Shown: piece after piece, positions 27,269 through 35,627 of the stretch
Position numbering within the stretch: position 1 is the stretch's first letter
How the letters are laid out: every line of letters starts with the position of its first letter
Assembly (NCBI RefSeq): GCF_015207605.1
Contig: NZ_JADEWO010000012.1
Coordinates: 78,148-142,147 of the forward strand
Source of the DNA: Oculatella sp. LEGE 06141
GTDB taxonomy: Bacteria; Cyanobacteriota; Cyanobacteriia; Elainellales; Elainellaceae
Length of the DNA: 64,000 bases
Direction: 5' to 3'
Made by a program: the position numbers and the translations under genes
Notes under the pieces: generated by a model
The model's database searches: none
Told to the model about the DNA's origin: nothing
Seen by the model: the letters and a program-made list of their open reading frames with translations, nothing else

Positions 27269-30200
27269 TTATTGCTCCACAGTAAAGGTTCCAACAGACG
27301 CTTGCAGCTCTTGAGCGATCCTCACGGTTTGGCGCAAAGAGCCAGACACCTTGTTGGAGGAGTCTGAGGTGAGTTCAGAAACCTGAGCCACTTCCTGCAT
27401 CAGTTTGGCTACTTCGCGCGAGGTTTGCGTTTGCGACACGGTTGCTTGCGAAATCGATTTCACCAGTTGATTGATGTGTTGCGACACCGTCAAAATTTGG
27501 TGGAGGCTGCGCTTGGTTTCCTCGACTTGCCGGGTGCCCACCACAGCTTGAGCAGTGCTTTGTTCCATCGCTTCAACCACTTGATGCGTTTCAAACTGAA
27601 TAGTGGCAATGATTTGCTCTACTTCCTTGGTCGCGGCGGCTGACTTAGCGGCCAGTTCTCCGACTTCCTCCGCAACGACGGCAAAGCCCTGCCCATCTTC
27701 ACCTGCTCGCGCCGCCTCAATGCCTGCATTAACGGCCAGCAAATTGGTTTGCAGCGCAATTTTTTCGATCAATGAAATGACCCTTGAAATTCGTTGCGAT
27801 GACTCGCTCAAGCGCTTCATTTTCTTGGACGTATCGCCGATGGTGGCTCGCAGACTTAAGATACTGTCTACCGTTCGATCCATTGCCATGCCGCCCGTCT
27901 CTGCGGTGAGAAATGCCGTATCTGCTACTTCTGCGGCTTGGCGAGCATTATCTGCTACAGCCTGAATAGAGACGGTCATCTGCTCAACGGAATCGAGGAC
28001 GCGGGTAATTTTCTTGGCTTGCGTCAGCGCCATTGCGGCGAGTTGCTCGGTGGCATCCTCATTATCGCCGATCGCCTCACTCACCTGAATGGCCGAAACC
28101 TTCACATCCGTTACAATTTGCCGCAAGCTTTCAACAATGGAGTTGAAGAAGTCGGCAACGGTACCAACCTCTCCATCAGTGACCTCAGCACGTACGGTCA
28201 AATCTCCCATTGCTGCCCCTTCAACGCTGTTGAGCAACTGCATGAACTGTTGTTGCAGCGCTTCTTTTTGACGGCGTTGTTCTCTGGCTAACATGCCAGC
28301 CTGTTCAACGGCGGCTTCCTTTTGCTTCAGGAGGTTGCGTAGGGCTTCTTTTTGCTGCCGCTGTTCCTCTGCCAGGATGCGAGCTTGCTCAACGGCGGCT
28401 TCCTTTTGTTTCAGGAGGTCGCGCAGGGCTTCTTTTTGCTGCCGCTGTTCCTCTGCCAGGATGCGAGCTTGCTCAACGGCGGCTTCCTTTTGTTCGAGCA
28501 AACGGCACCGATCGAGCGCCAGTCCAATTTGATTAGCGACCTGCATCATCAAATCAATGTCAGATTGCTCCCACTGGCGAGGTTGCGAACACTGATGAGC
28601 GATCAATAAGCCACACAGTTGCTCATGTTGGATGATGGGAGTTACAAGAATGGCTTTAACTGAAAAGGGTTGCAGTTGTTTGATGTAACAACCAGGCAGG
28701 CCGGATTGCTCGATATTGCCGATCGCCCGAATGCGGCCTTGCTTATACCGCTCGGCATATCCTTTGGCGAAACAGGCATCACTTAATTCTGTTCCCAGGG
28801 TTTTAGAGAAGCGGCGATCGACCGATTCAGCCACAACGGTGCCCTGCCACTGCGGATCAAAGGCAAACACAAGAACGCGATCGGCATACAGCACTCGGCG
28901 CACCTGCTCCAGCGGCAGTTGCGTCAAAACTGCGCTGGATGTGTTGGACTGCACGACTTGTAGCGTAATATCTCGCAAAATTTGCGATCGATCGGTTTGG
29001 GCTTTTTGGGCTTGCAGGTAGGCGGTGCGATCGAGCAATACCCCCAGTTGGTTCGCTAACTGGCGCACAAAGCTAATTTCGGTTTCTCGCCACATATGGG
29101 TTTTGGCGCAATGATGAGCCACCAGCAACCCAAACAGGTTCTCATCATGCAAGATGGGAACCACCAGATTGGCCTTTACCTGGAGCTGCTGCAAACGGTT
29201 GAGGTGGGCGGGATGAAACCCTGCCGTTGCAATGTCACGGGTCGGCATAACCCGGCCTTCTTTGTAGGCCGCTAATATATCGCTGGGAATGCAGGGATCT
29301 TCAATATTAGAATTGAGCGCTTTTGGCCAGTTGCCCACAACGGCTTCATTGGAAACATAGCCGCCCCGGTCTGCTGTTAAACGGTAAATCACCATTCGAT
29401 CGAGTTGCAACAGTTGGCAGGATTCAGCTAAGACTTCATTGAAGACCGCCTCAACATCCTTTTGGGTCAGGGCACGGGCGATCGACAGTTTAAAGAAGAC
29501 ATTCGCCTGTTCAACGGCAATGGTTTGTTCCTGCAACAGCCCGCGAATCGTTACCACCAGCCGATTCAAGGTTTTAGCCAACGCCTGAGTTTCTGGAGTG
29601 CCCCACGCGGTAATGGTGACCTCCAAATTGCCCGAAGCCACTTCCTCCATTGCGTTTAACAAATAGCGTAGCGGCACCGACAAACGGCGCAACCCATACA
29701 ACACTGCAATGGTAGCCGCGATCGCCAGCAGGGTGATGATTGCCGCCAGAATCATCAGCCATTGGGACTGGGTAATGCCTGTGAGCAGCGGACGAGAGGT
29801 GGCCTCCTGCAAAGATGGATCAAACGAATCACCAGCCGGATCGGCGGGTTGACTGGTGAAAGGAGCCAGGTTTGTTGCACTCTCATCCGGGTTAACGGCT
29901 ACCGTCTGGCTCAATAGCCGCTCCTCAATCACTTCTGGTGCCGAGACTGCCCTGCCCGTGGCGATCGCAGACCGTTTGAATTCGGGTAACGTGCGTGAAT
30001 TGGGTATGGCGGTTGCGGGGCGATCGCCAGAGGCTGCAACCGCACTGTGGCTGGCGACATTCAGCAGCGCCAGCGGCACGAGCAGGGTAGGCGAAAACCG
30101 TGCTAACCGTTGATTGTGACCCTTAATGGATGGGGACATGAGATCCGCAGAACGGGCAGCGATGGTTCCCTGTTCAAAATCAATTGCAGATTGCGAACCC

Positions 30201-30289
30201 ACAGAATCGATTTGAGGAGATGCGGCATTGTTCGTTTCAGAAGAATGGCGATCGCCAGTGCTGCTTTCTGTATGGGTTTGGTCGGCCAT
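27269..30289 (-). CDS. pixJ: PixJ-like phototaxis receptor with a DXCF cyanobacteriochrome GAF
   Basis: A 1006-residue MCP. The hydrophobic segments at about 67-86 and 176-199 bracket an exported loop. A HAMP-like linker follows, then GAF1 (about 265-425), GAF2 (about 435-597), three 28-residue coiled-coil repeats (601-684), a HAMP-like part and the signalling hairpin ([20 protein letters not shown]). GAF2 has DACF (Cys506) and [14 protein letters not shown] (Cys534). The two cysteines are 28 residues apart, as in TePixJ, so it should bind a bilin and sense blue/green light. GAF1 has DPCI but Ala at the second position, so it is probably blind. It stands alone, convergent with the RHH-PAS gene, 6.7 kb from the taxis operon it probably serves. 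Confidence 0.85.
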   Translation of the reverse strand: MADQTHTESSTGDRHSSETNNAASPQIDSVGSQSAIDFEQGTIAARSADLMSPSIKGHNQRLARFSPTLLVPLALLNVASHSAVAASGDRPATAIPNSRTLPEFKRSAIATGRAVSAPEVIEERLLSQTVAVNPDESATNLAPFTSQPADPAGDSFDPSLQEATSRPLLTGITQSQWLMILAAIITLLAIAATIAVLYGLRRLSVPLRYLLNAMEEVASGNLEVTITAWGTPETQALAKTLNRLVVTIRGLLQEQTIAVEQANVFFKLSIARALTQKDVEAVFNEVLAESCQLLQLDRMVIYRLTADRGGYVSNEAVVGNWPKALNSNIEDPCIPSDILAAYKEGRVMPTRDIATAGFHPAHLNRLQQLQVKANLVVPILHDENLFGLLVAHHCAKTHMWRETEISFVRQLANQLGVLLDRTAYLQAQKAQTDRSQILRDITLQVVQSNTSSAVLTQLPLEQVRRVLYADRVLVFAFDPQWQGTVVAESVDRRFSKTLGTELSDACFAKGYAERYKQGRIRAIGNIEQSGLPGCYIKQLQPFSVKAILVTPIIQHEQLCGLLIAHQCSQPRQWEQSDIDLMMQVANQIGLALDRCRLLEQKEAAVEQARILAEEQRQQKEALRDLLKQKEAAVEQARILAEEQRQQKEALRNLLKQKEAAVEQAGMLAREQRRQKEALQQQFMQLLNSVEGAAMGDLTVRAEVTDGEVGTVADFFNSIVESLRQIVTDVKVSAIQVSEAIGDNEDATEQLAAMALTQAKKITRVLDSVEQMTVSIQAVADNARQAAEVADTAFLTAETGGMAMDRTVDSILSLRATIGDTSKKMKRLSESSQRISRVISLIEKIALQTNLLAVNAGIEAARAGEDGQGFAVVAEEVGELAAKSAAATKEVEQIIATIQFETHQVVEAMEQSTAQAVVGTRQVEETKRSLHQILTVSQHINQLVKSISQATVSQTQTSREVAKLMQEVAQVSELTSDSSNKVSGSLRQTVRIAQELQASVGTFTVEQ
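28238..28489. repeat. Three 84-bp tandem repeats in the pixJ-like gene
   Basis: Encode [20 protein letters not shown] plus ALRDLLKQ three times, the first two nearly identical. Each unit is 28 residues, four heptads, so copy-number changes keep coiled-coil register. Confidence 0.9.
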
Positions 30290-30838
30290 GTAGCAAGTTT
30301 CCTAATGGTGTAAGGAGCGAGTCAATCACATGTGGTAGGAGCACCCTGCTACGGAATACTGAGTTAAGCTGGCTCAGCCATTATTCAATGAACCCTGCGC
30401 GAACCAGAACAGCCCCGAAAACGGAACGGAGACAACATGGGGCATCATCCACCATCATCACAACGGTACGGTTATGGGTTACTTTACGGTTTGTGCTGCC
30501 CCAGTAAGTGTGTGTATCCAAAACACTATCCAACTCTAACAGGCGAAAATCCGTGAGGTGAAACAAAATTAACCCGTTCAAGTGCTGCACTGCTGATGTT
30601 GAACGGCATCACCCCAGGCCAGTCGCCTTACTGCCCCCAGACCATCATTTTAAAGGTGCTAATTGCTACTCGCGCTCCCCCTGCGCTAATCATGAGGGCC
30701 GTCTGATTAGACAGTCTGCCACGGGGAGGCTTGCAGACCGGGTTCAACTTTAACCGGGTGGGAGTCCGCCTGTGGCTCACCTCCCTATCACTCCCTCTCC
30801 TGTATTCTTAGGATTAGTGCTGGTTACTCAAACACAAT
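30290..30838. other. Divergent intergenic region
   Basis: 549 bp between the pixJ-like gene and the DUF1838-like gene, holding promoters for both. No convincing gene. The part at 30,686-30,776 has marked inverted repeats and is listed separately. Confidence 0.4.
30686..30776. other. Structured intergenic segment, RNA candidate
   Basis: A perfect 7-bp inverted repeat CTAATCA/TGATTAG (30,686-30,710) is followed by an outer stem GCCAC/GTGGC (30,718-30,776) extended by GGC/GCC. Inside it is a near-perfect CCGGGTT/AACCGGG hairpin. The plus strand then reads CTCACCTCCC, an anti-Shine-Dalgarno-like run. It could be a leader element of the following gene or a small RNA on either strand. I cannot match it to a known family. 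Confidence 0.3.
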
Positions 30839-31648
30839 ATGGTTGCCGTAACACAACAGTTTGATGCTGAAGCGTGGGTCAAAGTTCGCGCGTCGCTTGA
30901 TTCGACCCAGTCTACCTTTCTGGTGTGGCAGGGAGCTATCTATGCCTTCATTCCTGGCGAAAAGCGATCGCGACTGTTCAAAATAGTGGGCATGAGCGCC
31001 AGCCGCTGCATTGCGACTGAGGCAGGCGGTTGGGACTTTACCTCACGCGAGTTGACTTATTATCTTGATCCAGAAAGCGGCGAAGCGATTCATCAATGGC
31101 AGAATCCCTGGACAGGGGAAACGGTGCCAGTGATGCATGTGGCGAACAATCCCGTGCAGGGGCACTTCAAAGGACACTTTCCCGCCCAGGTAGATGGCGA
31201 CGAAACGACCTTTGTGTTTGACCTGTTTCCCACCTATCCCAACCTCCTGGCCGACGACCCCAAGTTTGCCGACTATAGCCCTAACCCCACCTACCAGGCC
31301 GCTGAGCTGTTTAAGCTAACGGTGCCAACGGCTGAGCTAACCCAGGCTGATATCCCTTCTGTTTCACGGTTGCGGTTGGGCTGGGATCGAATTGGGCCGT
31401 GGTTGCCGTGGATGAAAATGGGCGATCGCCCCGGCCATTTGATCTACAGTGCCTATGGCAGCAAGGTGAGCCACTTTGCAGAACTGCCCCAACTGCTGCA
31501 AGACGAAATCAATACCCGCGTTCCGCTGTATCAGGCCGCACCCAAAGCGTTTCTCGATCAGGATGATATGACCTCATGGCTCTCCTTTCAGCAAAACTTT
31601 GATGCTTATTTGGCAGGCGATCGCTTTCCCCTACCAGCGGCAGATTAG
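30839..31648 (+). CDS. DUF1838-like protein
   Basis: A 269-residue soluble protein with no signal peptide. The motifs FLVWQGAIYAFIPGEKRSRL, FKIVGMSASRC, YLDPESGEAIHQWQNPWTGE and VSRLRLGWDRIGPWLPWMKM fit the DUF1838 family, found in cyanobacteria and other bacteria. The family has no established function. The start ATG 30,839 has no strong ribosome site. It stands alone, convergent with the VOC-domain gene 31 bp away. Family naming is from memory of its pattern, so moderate. Confidence 0.65.
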   Translation: MVAVTQQFDAEAWVKVRASLDSTQSTFLVWQGAIYAFIPGEKRSRLFKIVGMSASRCIATEAGGWDFTSRELTYYLDPESGEAIHQWQNPWTGETVPVMHVANNPVQGHFKGHFPAQVDGDETTFVFDLFPTYPNLLADDPKFADYSPNPTYQAAELFKLTVPTAELTQADIPSVSRLRLGWDRIGPWLPWMKMGDRPGHLIYSAYGSKVSHFAELPQLLQDEINTRVPLYQAAPKAFLDQDDMTSWLSFQQNFDAYLAGDRFPLPAAD

Positions 31649-31679
31649 AGGGTTTTTCCAGCAGCACCCGGAACCGAGA

Positions 31680-32720
31680 TCAAGAGAATGACCCAGGAGA
31701 TGCAACAAGTGCCCAGCGGTAGCCATCGGGAGCGGTAAAGGAAAAGCTGGGTTCGTTAAATTCGTTAGGCACCATTGCCGTTACCTGCAACGCCTCGCTA
31801 GCTTGAACGCGATCGTGCAGTTGCTCCAATCCCTGAACGCGATAGGTATAAAGCGACATCCCCAAACAACCCGGTCGAGCCTGAGCAAATCGTTCTGGGA
31901 CGGTCATCGTTTCGGGAAAGCGAATGATGTAGAGCCGACCCGATCGCACCTGTTGCCAGTCGGCCACGGGCGATCGTGGGTCATCAAACGAGGTGACGAA
32001 GAAGCGCTCGCCCGGTTTGAGGTCAAACAATTCGCGTCCGGCGGATGAGGATTCATAGCTGGTTTCCACATCATCGCGCGACCGCACCAAGCCCAACACC
32101 TGCTCATAAAAGGTCAGCGTTTGTTTGCGATCGTCTTGAATTACCAAGCCCATATGGGTAATCTGGCTGGTTTGGAAAGGTGAGGTGGGGGCGATCGCGC
32201 CATAGTTTGGCATGGAATAATGGAACCGTTCAAACAATACCTGGCGGGTGAGCGGCTGGAGCAGCAGCAATTCTCGCACCCCGATCGCCGGATCAACAAA
32301 CGGGCGCATGTGCCGCTCTTTGTTGTAAATGACCTCCCAGTGCAGGGACGAATAGCGAATGGGCAACCCCGCCGCTGCCGCTTCTTCGGCCTGGTTCAAA
32401 ACAGCCAGCACATCGGCAGTTAAGGTGGTTGCCCAACGGTTACCCTTGGTCTTCATGGATGCCATTTCCAACCCAGCATTGACGGGCGTTTGCCACTGCA
32501 TCAGCCGCACCAGTCCATGATCGGCGGTTTGATGATAGAGCCGGATCGATCGCACAGCGGATCGTACGCCATACAATGCTTCTGCTTCCACTGCCGAAAG
32601 CTCGCCCATCGCGCCAATGCGATAGCCAAACTGCTCCCAATACTGAAGTTGAACAATGGGATCTGAAACTCCAATACACACTTCATATACGCCTTGCACA
32701 GAGGGAGGTTCGGGAACCAT
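31680..32720 (-). CDS. Double VOC (glyoxalase/dioxygenase fold) protein
   Basis: A 346-residue protein with two vicinal-oxygen-chelate units. The first begins VQGVYEVCIGVSDPIVQLQY followed by WEQFGYRIG. The second is ITHMGLVIQDDRKQTLTFYE followed by QVLGLVRSRDD, and ends SFSFTAPDGYRWALV. The second unit keeps a candidate metal His in THMGL; the first has Glu in that strand. VOC proteins include glyoxalase I, ring-cleaving dioxygenases and resistance proteins. Nothing here fixes the substrate. No operon partner. Confidence 0.75.
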   Translation of the reverse strand: MVPEPPSVQGVYEVCIGVSDPIVQLQYWEQFGYRIGAMGELSAVEAEALYGVRSAVRSIRLYHQTADHGLVRLMQWQTPVNAGLEMASMKTKGNRWATTLTADVLAVLNQAEEAAAAGLPIRYSSLHWEVIYNKERHMRPFVDPAIGVRELLLLQPLTRQVLFERFHYSMPNYGAIAPTSPFQTSQITHMGLVIQDDRKQTLTFYEQVLGLVRSRDDVETSYESSSAGRELFDLKPGERFFVTSFDDPRSPVADWQQVRSGRLYIIRFPETMTVPERFAQARPGCLGMSLYTYRVQGLEQLHDRVQASEALQVTAMVPNEFNEPSFSFTAPDGYRWALVASPGSFS

Positions 32721-33119
32721 AGGACATCAAGTTGGGGCAAGAGGAGCAATATTAGTCCGGTCGTGCAGATGGTTACTATACTACCTGGTGCGATCGCGTC
32801 TCCCTGTGGTTCGCTAGAAATTACAGCAGTTCTCAATCAAGTCAGCCACAGTCTCGCCAAGATGGGTTGGGGGGTGGGGGGTGGGATGTGGTGAATGCAA
32901 ATGAAAATGGCTGTAAATCCGTCAATAGGCAGAGATTCAACCACAACTGATATGGGATGCTCCCTTCATGTGGGAGGTTTGTCACTTTGAGGCTTATCAC
33001 TTTTAAGTCACAGTTGCTCGTCACAGTAAAAGTGAGGGCTAAACCTGGCACAACAAACGGGTTTAGTGTTAGCTCAACCGTCTTTGTCTTCTGATTGCGA
33101 TCTTTGGGTGTTCCGCTGT
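32721..33119. other. Divergent gap with a MITE-like repeat
   Basis: About 400 bp between the VOC and CAP genes. It holds the second copy of the 81-96 bp MITE-like element and presumably both promoters. Confidence 0.4.
32821..32916. repeat. MITE-like 96-bp repeat (copy 2)
   Basis: Starts TTACAGCAGTTCTCAATCAA and ends AATGGCTGTAA, giving imperfect terminal inverted repeats. Nearly identical to 21,481-21,561 except for a longer G-rich interior (GGTTGGGGGGTGGGGGG). Confidence 0.7.
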
Positions 33120-33701
33120 ATGGGTAGAAAAAAAAATCGCCAACTTGCTATTTCTACAGGATTGGCTGCCGTCCTTTTCGCTTTAACTGGATGCGACATC
33201 ACCACCACTGAGCAAATCATCGAACGCGTTCCGTCGGTTACTCGTTTACCCGGTCGAGATGCAGATGAAGCCACCCCACCGGGTGTTGATGCGCCAGAGG
33301 CTGGCCTGGGTGAGATGGAACGCTATGTGCATAGCCGCATTAATGAAATTCGCCAGCAGGAAGGGTTAGATCCACTGCAATACAATGCTGAACTGGCAGC
33401 GGTTGCCCGCAGCTACAGCCAGCGCATGGCAGAAGAAGACTTTTTTGCTCACGTTAGTCCAGATGGCAGCACTCCGGCAGAACGAGTTGAAGCGGCGGGT
33501 CTGCTGTATTGGATTGTTGGAGAAAATTTGTTTACCAGCACCAATGCACCCGAACCGGCTCCTCTGGCGGTGCAGGGCTGGCTGGATAGTCCTGGACATC
33601 GCGAAAACATTCTGCGATCGGTCTTTTCAGAAACGGGGATCGGCGTTTGGCAAGACGGCAACACGTACTACTTCACCCAACTGTTCATGCGGCCATTGTA
33701 G
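33120..33701 (+). CDS. CAP/SCP-domain lipoprotein
   Basis: A 193-residue exported protein starting at ATG 33,120 (an upstream ATG at 33,066 would put 18 residues before the signal peptide). The lipobox is FALTGCD. The mature part is a CAP (PR-1/SCP-like) domain: INEIRQQEGLDPLQYNAELA, FFAHVSPDGSTP, GENLF and DSPGHRENIL. These supply the two histidines and acidic residues of the cavity. Bacterial CAP proteins are secreted, with roles not well defined, possibly in envelope or lipid binding. Single gene. Confidence 0.85.
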   Translation: MGRKKNRQLAISTGLAAVLFALTGCDITTTEQIIERVPSVTRLPGRDADEATPPGVDAPEAGLGEMERYVHSRINEIRQQEGLDPLQYNAELAAVARSYSQRMAEEDFFAHVSPDGSTPAERVEAAGLLYWIVGENLFTSTNAPEPAPLAVQGWLDSPGHRENILRSVFSETGIGVWQDGNTYYFTQLFMRPL

Positions 33702-33772
33702 AGGGTCGATCGCGTTCATCCTACTTTACCAATTCATTTCTAGCTCCTATGTAGACGAATATCAGAGGTTCA

Positions 33773-35110
33773 ATGAAAAGCCTGTTAATGCATAGCCCCA
33801 TTGCGATCGCCATGTTATGGATCGGATCGTATTTGGCCATTACTCTGCTGCCGTTACTGGTGTTGCTGCTATATCCCCCCAACGAGTCGCGGGGATTCTG
33901 GACAGAATTCTCGGTGGCGCTTGGGTTTATTGGTCTAGCCATGATGGCGCTGCAATTTGTGATAACAGCCCGCATCAACCGCATTGAAGCATCTTACGGG
34001 GTGGATATCCTGCTGCAATTTCACCGCTATATCTCGCTGGTGGCCTTTGGCTTGATTCTGATTCATCCCGCTCTGCTGTTTATTAACCAGCCCGAAACAC
34101 TGCAACTGTTGAATGTGTTTGAGGCTCCCTGGCGAGCCAGGGCAGCCGTGGCGGGGACGCTGGCGTTGATTGTGCTGGTGGTTACATCCATTTGGCGACA
34201 GCCGTTGAACATTCCTTACGAACCGTGGCGCATTCTGCATGGCGTTTTGGCGGTGACGGCTCTGGCGCTAGGGCTGGCTCATGCGTTGGGGGTCAGCTAC
34301 TATCTTTCTCTGTTCTGGAAGGAGCTGTTGTGGAGTGCGATCGCCATCATTGCGCTCTTGCTGCTTGCCTATGTGCGGCTGGTGAAACCCTGGTTTATGG
34401 CGAAAAAGCTGTATCTGGTCGAGGAGGTGGTGCCCCAACGGGGCGACGTGTGGACGTTGGTGCTGCGTCCCCAGGGGCACGAAGGAATGCCGTTTGAGCC
34501 GGGTCAGTTTGCCTGGATTACGTTAAACATCTCGCCCTTTCGCATGAGAGAACATCCTTTCTCAATGTCGTCCAGTGGCGATCGGGGCGATCGCCTGGAG
34601 TTTAGCATCAAAGCCCTGGGGGACTTCACTCGCCAAATTAAGGATGTTGAACCGGGCACCAAAGCCTATCTGGATGGCCCATACGGTGTGTTTACCACCG
34701 AGCGCTACTTTGATACGGCCGGGTTTGTGTTAATTGCGGGTGGAATTGGGATTACACCCATGATGAGTATGTTGACCACAGCAGCCGAACGGCAGGACGA
34801 TCGCCCTTTTTTGCTGATCTATGCCAGTAAAACCTGGGAGGATGTCACCTTCCGCGATGAGCTAGACACGCTGACGGAAAAAATCGACCTCAAGATAGTC
34901 CATGTTTTAAGAAAACCGCCGGAAGATTGGCAGGGAGAAACGGGATACATCGATCGCGACTTACTCAACCGCTATATCCCGATTCACCGGGGCAGTCGGC
35001 AGTATTTCATCTGTGCGGCTCCGGTGGTGATGGATCAGGTTGAACTGGCGCTGCATGAGTTGAATGTTCCGGTGACGAATATTCATATGGAACACTTCAA
35101 CCTGGTGTAG
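33773..35110 (+). CDS. Ferric-reductase-like transmembrane flavoprotein
   Basis: A 445-residue protein. The N-terminal half has about six membrane helices with histidines placed to bind haem (FHRYISLVAFGLILIHPALL, EPWRILHGVLAV, LGLAHAL). The C-terminal half is a ferredoxin-reductase module: EPGQFAWITL, FAD motif REHPFSMSS, AYLDGPYGVF, and the NAD(P) motif FVLIAGGIGITPMMSML. This is the architecture of ferric reductase/NADPH-oxidase-type enzymes, which pass electrons from NAD(P)H through FAD and haem across the membrane to ferric iron or oxygen. The acceptor here is unknown. It follows the CAP gene by 71 bp and may share its transcript. Confidence 0.85.
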   Translation: MKSLLMHSPIAIAMLWIGSYLAITLLPLLVLLLYPPNESRGFWTEFSVALGFIGLAMMALQFVITARINRIEASYGVDILLQFHRYISLVAFGLILIHPALLFINQPETLQLLNVFEAPWRARAAVAGTLALIVLVVTSIWRQPLNIPYEPWRILHGVLAVTALALGLAHALGVSYYLSLFWKELLWSAIAIIALLLLAYVRLVKPWFMAKKLYLVEEVVPQRGDVWTLVLRPQGHEGMPFEPGQFAWITLNISPFRMREHPFSMSSSGDRGDRLEFSIKALGDFTRQIKDVEPGTKAYLDGPYGVFTTERYFDTAGFVLIAGGIGITPMMSMLTTAAERQDDRPFLLIYASKTWEDVTFRDELDTLTEKIDLKIVHVLRKPPEDWQGETGYIDRDLLNRYIPIHRGSRQYFICAAPVVMDQVELALHELNVPVTNIHMEHFNLV

Positions 35111-35146
35111 CGGTGCAATGAGTAACTTCCGAGCCAATTCTGTCTA

Positions 35147-35278
35147 AGAGGATGTTTTAAAGGTGCTAAGCTCCAACTCGAACCGCCCCCTAATCCCTCA
35201 ATTCTGTTTCAAAGTTCCTCAACTTTGGGGGATTTAGGGGGCTAATTTAGAATGTTGAGCCATTCTCAGACACCCTCT
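35147..35278. repeat. Dispersed repeat, family A (copy at 35.15 kb)
   Basis: 132 bp, inverted relative to the 10.2-kb copy. Ends are AGAGGATGTTTTAAAGG and, inverted, AGAGGGTGTCTGAGAATGG. The inside shares CTCCAACTCGAACCGCCCCC and GGGGGCTAATTTAGAATG. Confidence 0.7.
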
Positions 35279-35279
35279 A

Positions 35280-35416
35280 AGAGGATGTTTAAAGGTCTAA
35301 TTTGTAGCCTTTACAAGAGACATTTAATACTTTTCAAACATTCTTTTAGAGTTTCCCAAAGTTGGGGAATTTAGGGGGGTAATACAGACCATTGAATCTG
35401 TCTCAGGCATCCTCGA
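35280..35416. repeat. Dispersed repeat, family A (adjacent copy)
   Basis: Starts AGAGGATGTTTAAAGGTCTA directly after the previous copy and ends CAGGCATCCTCG. The interior has TTGGGGAATTTAGGGGGG. Confidence 0.55.
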
Positions 35417-35452
35417 CAACATGCTTAACCCATTTACATGCTTGGAGAAATT

Positions 35453-35611
35453 ATGCGCTACAGTATCATGCTGCAATTGGTAACGCTGATCACCTTTATT
35501 CTGGTGTCAACAGCGGCCTTGTTTGCCTGGTTGCAAAACCGTCAAGTGTCAACCTCTGATTTAGAAGGTGGGGCGATCGAGCGATCCCGCCATTCCTCCA
35601 TTTCTGTTTAA
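35453..35611 (+). CDS. 52-residue single-span membrane protein
   Basis: ATG 35,453 follows GGAGAAATT, an excellent ribosome site. The peptide begins MRYSIMLQLVTLITFILVST followed by AALFAWLQ, one membrane helix, then a short hydrophilic tail. The stop is 16 bp before the start of the larger membrane-protein gene, so the two are probably one operon. I do not recognise it. Cyanobacteria have many such small one-helix proteins, often subunits of membrane complexes. A partnership with the downstream protein is inferred only from spacing. Confidence 0.6.
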   Translation: MRYSIMLQLVTLITFILVSTAALFAWLQNRQVSTSDLEGGAIERSRHSSISV

Positions 35612-35627
35612 TGATGCTCTACTAATC

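Noticed and set aside
30381..30590. Minus-strand 69-codon frame between pixJ-like and DUF1838-like genes
   Set aside because: Weak start, no motif, and it lies in the expected promoter region.
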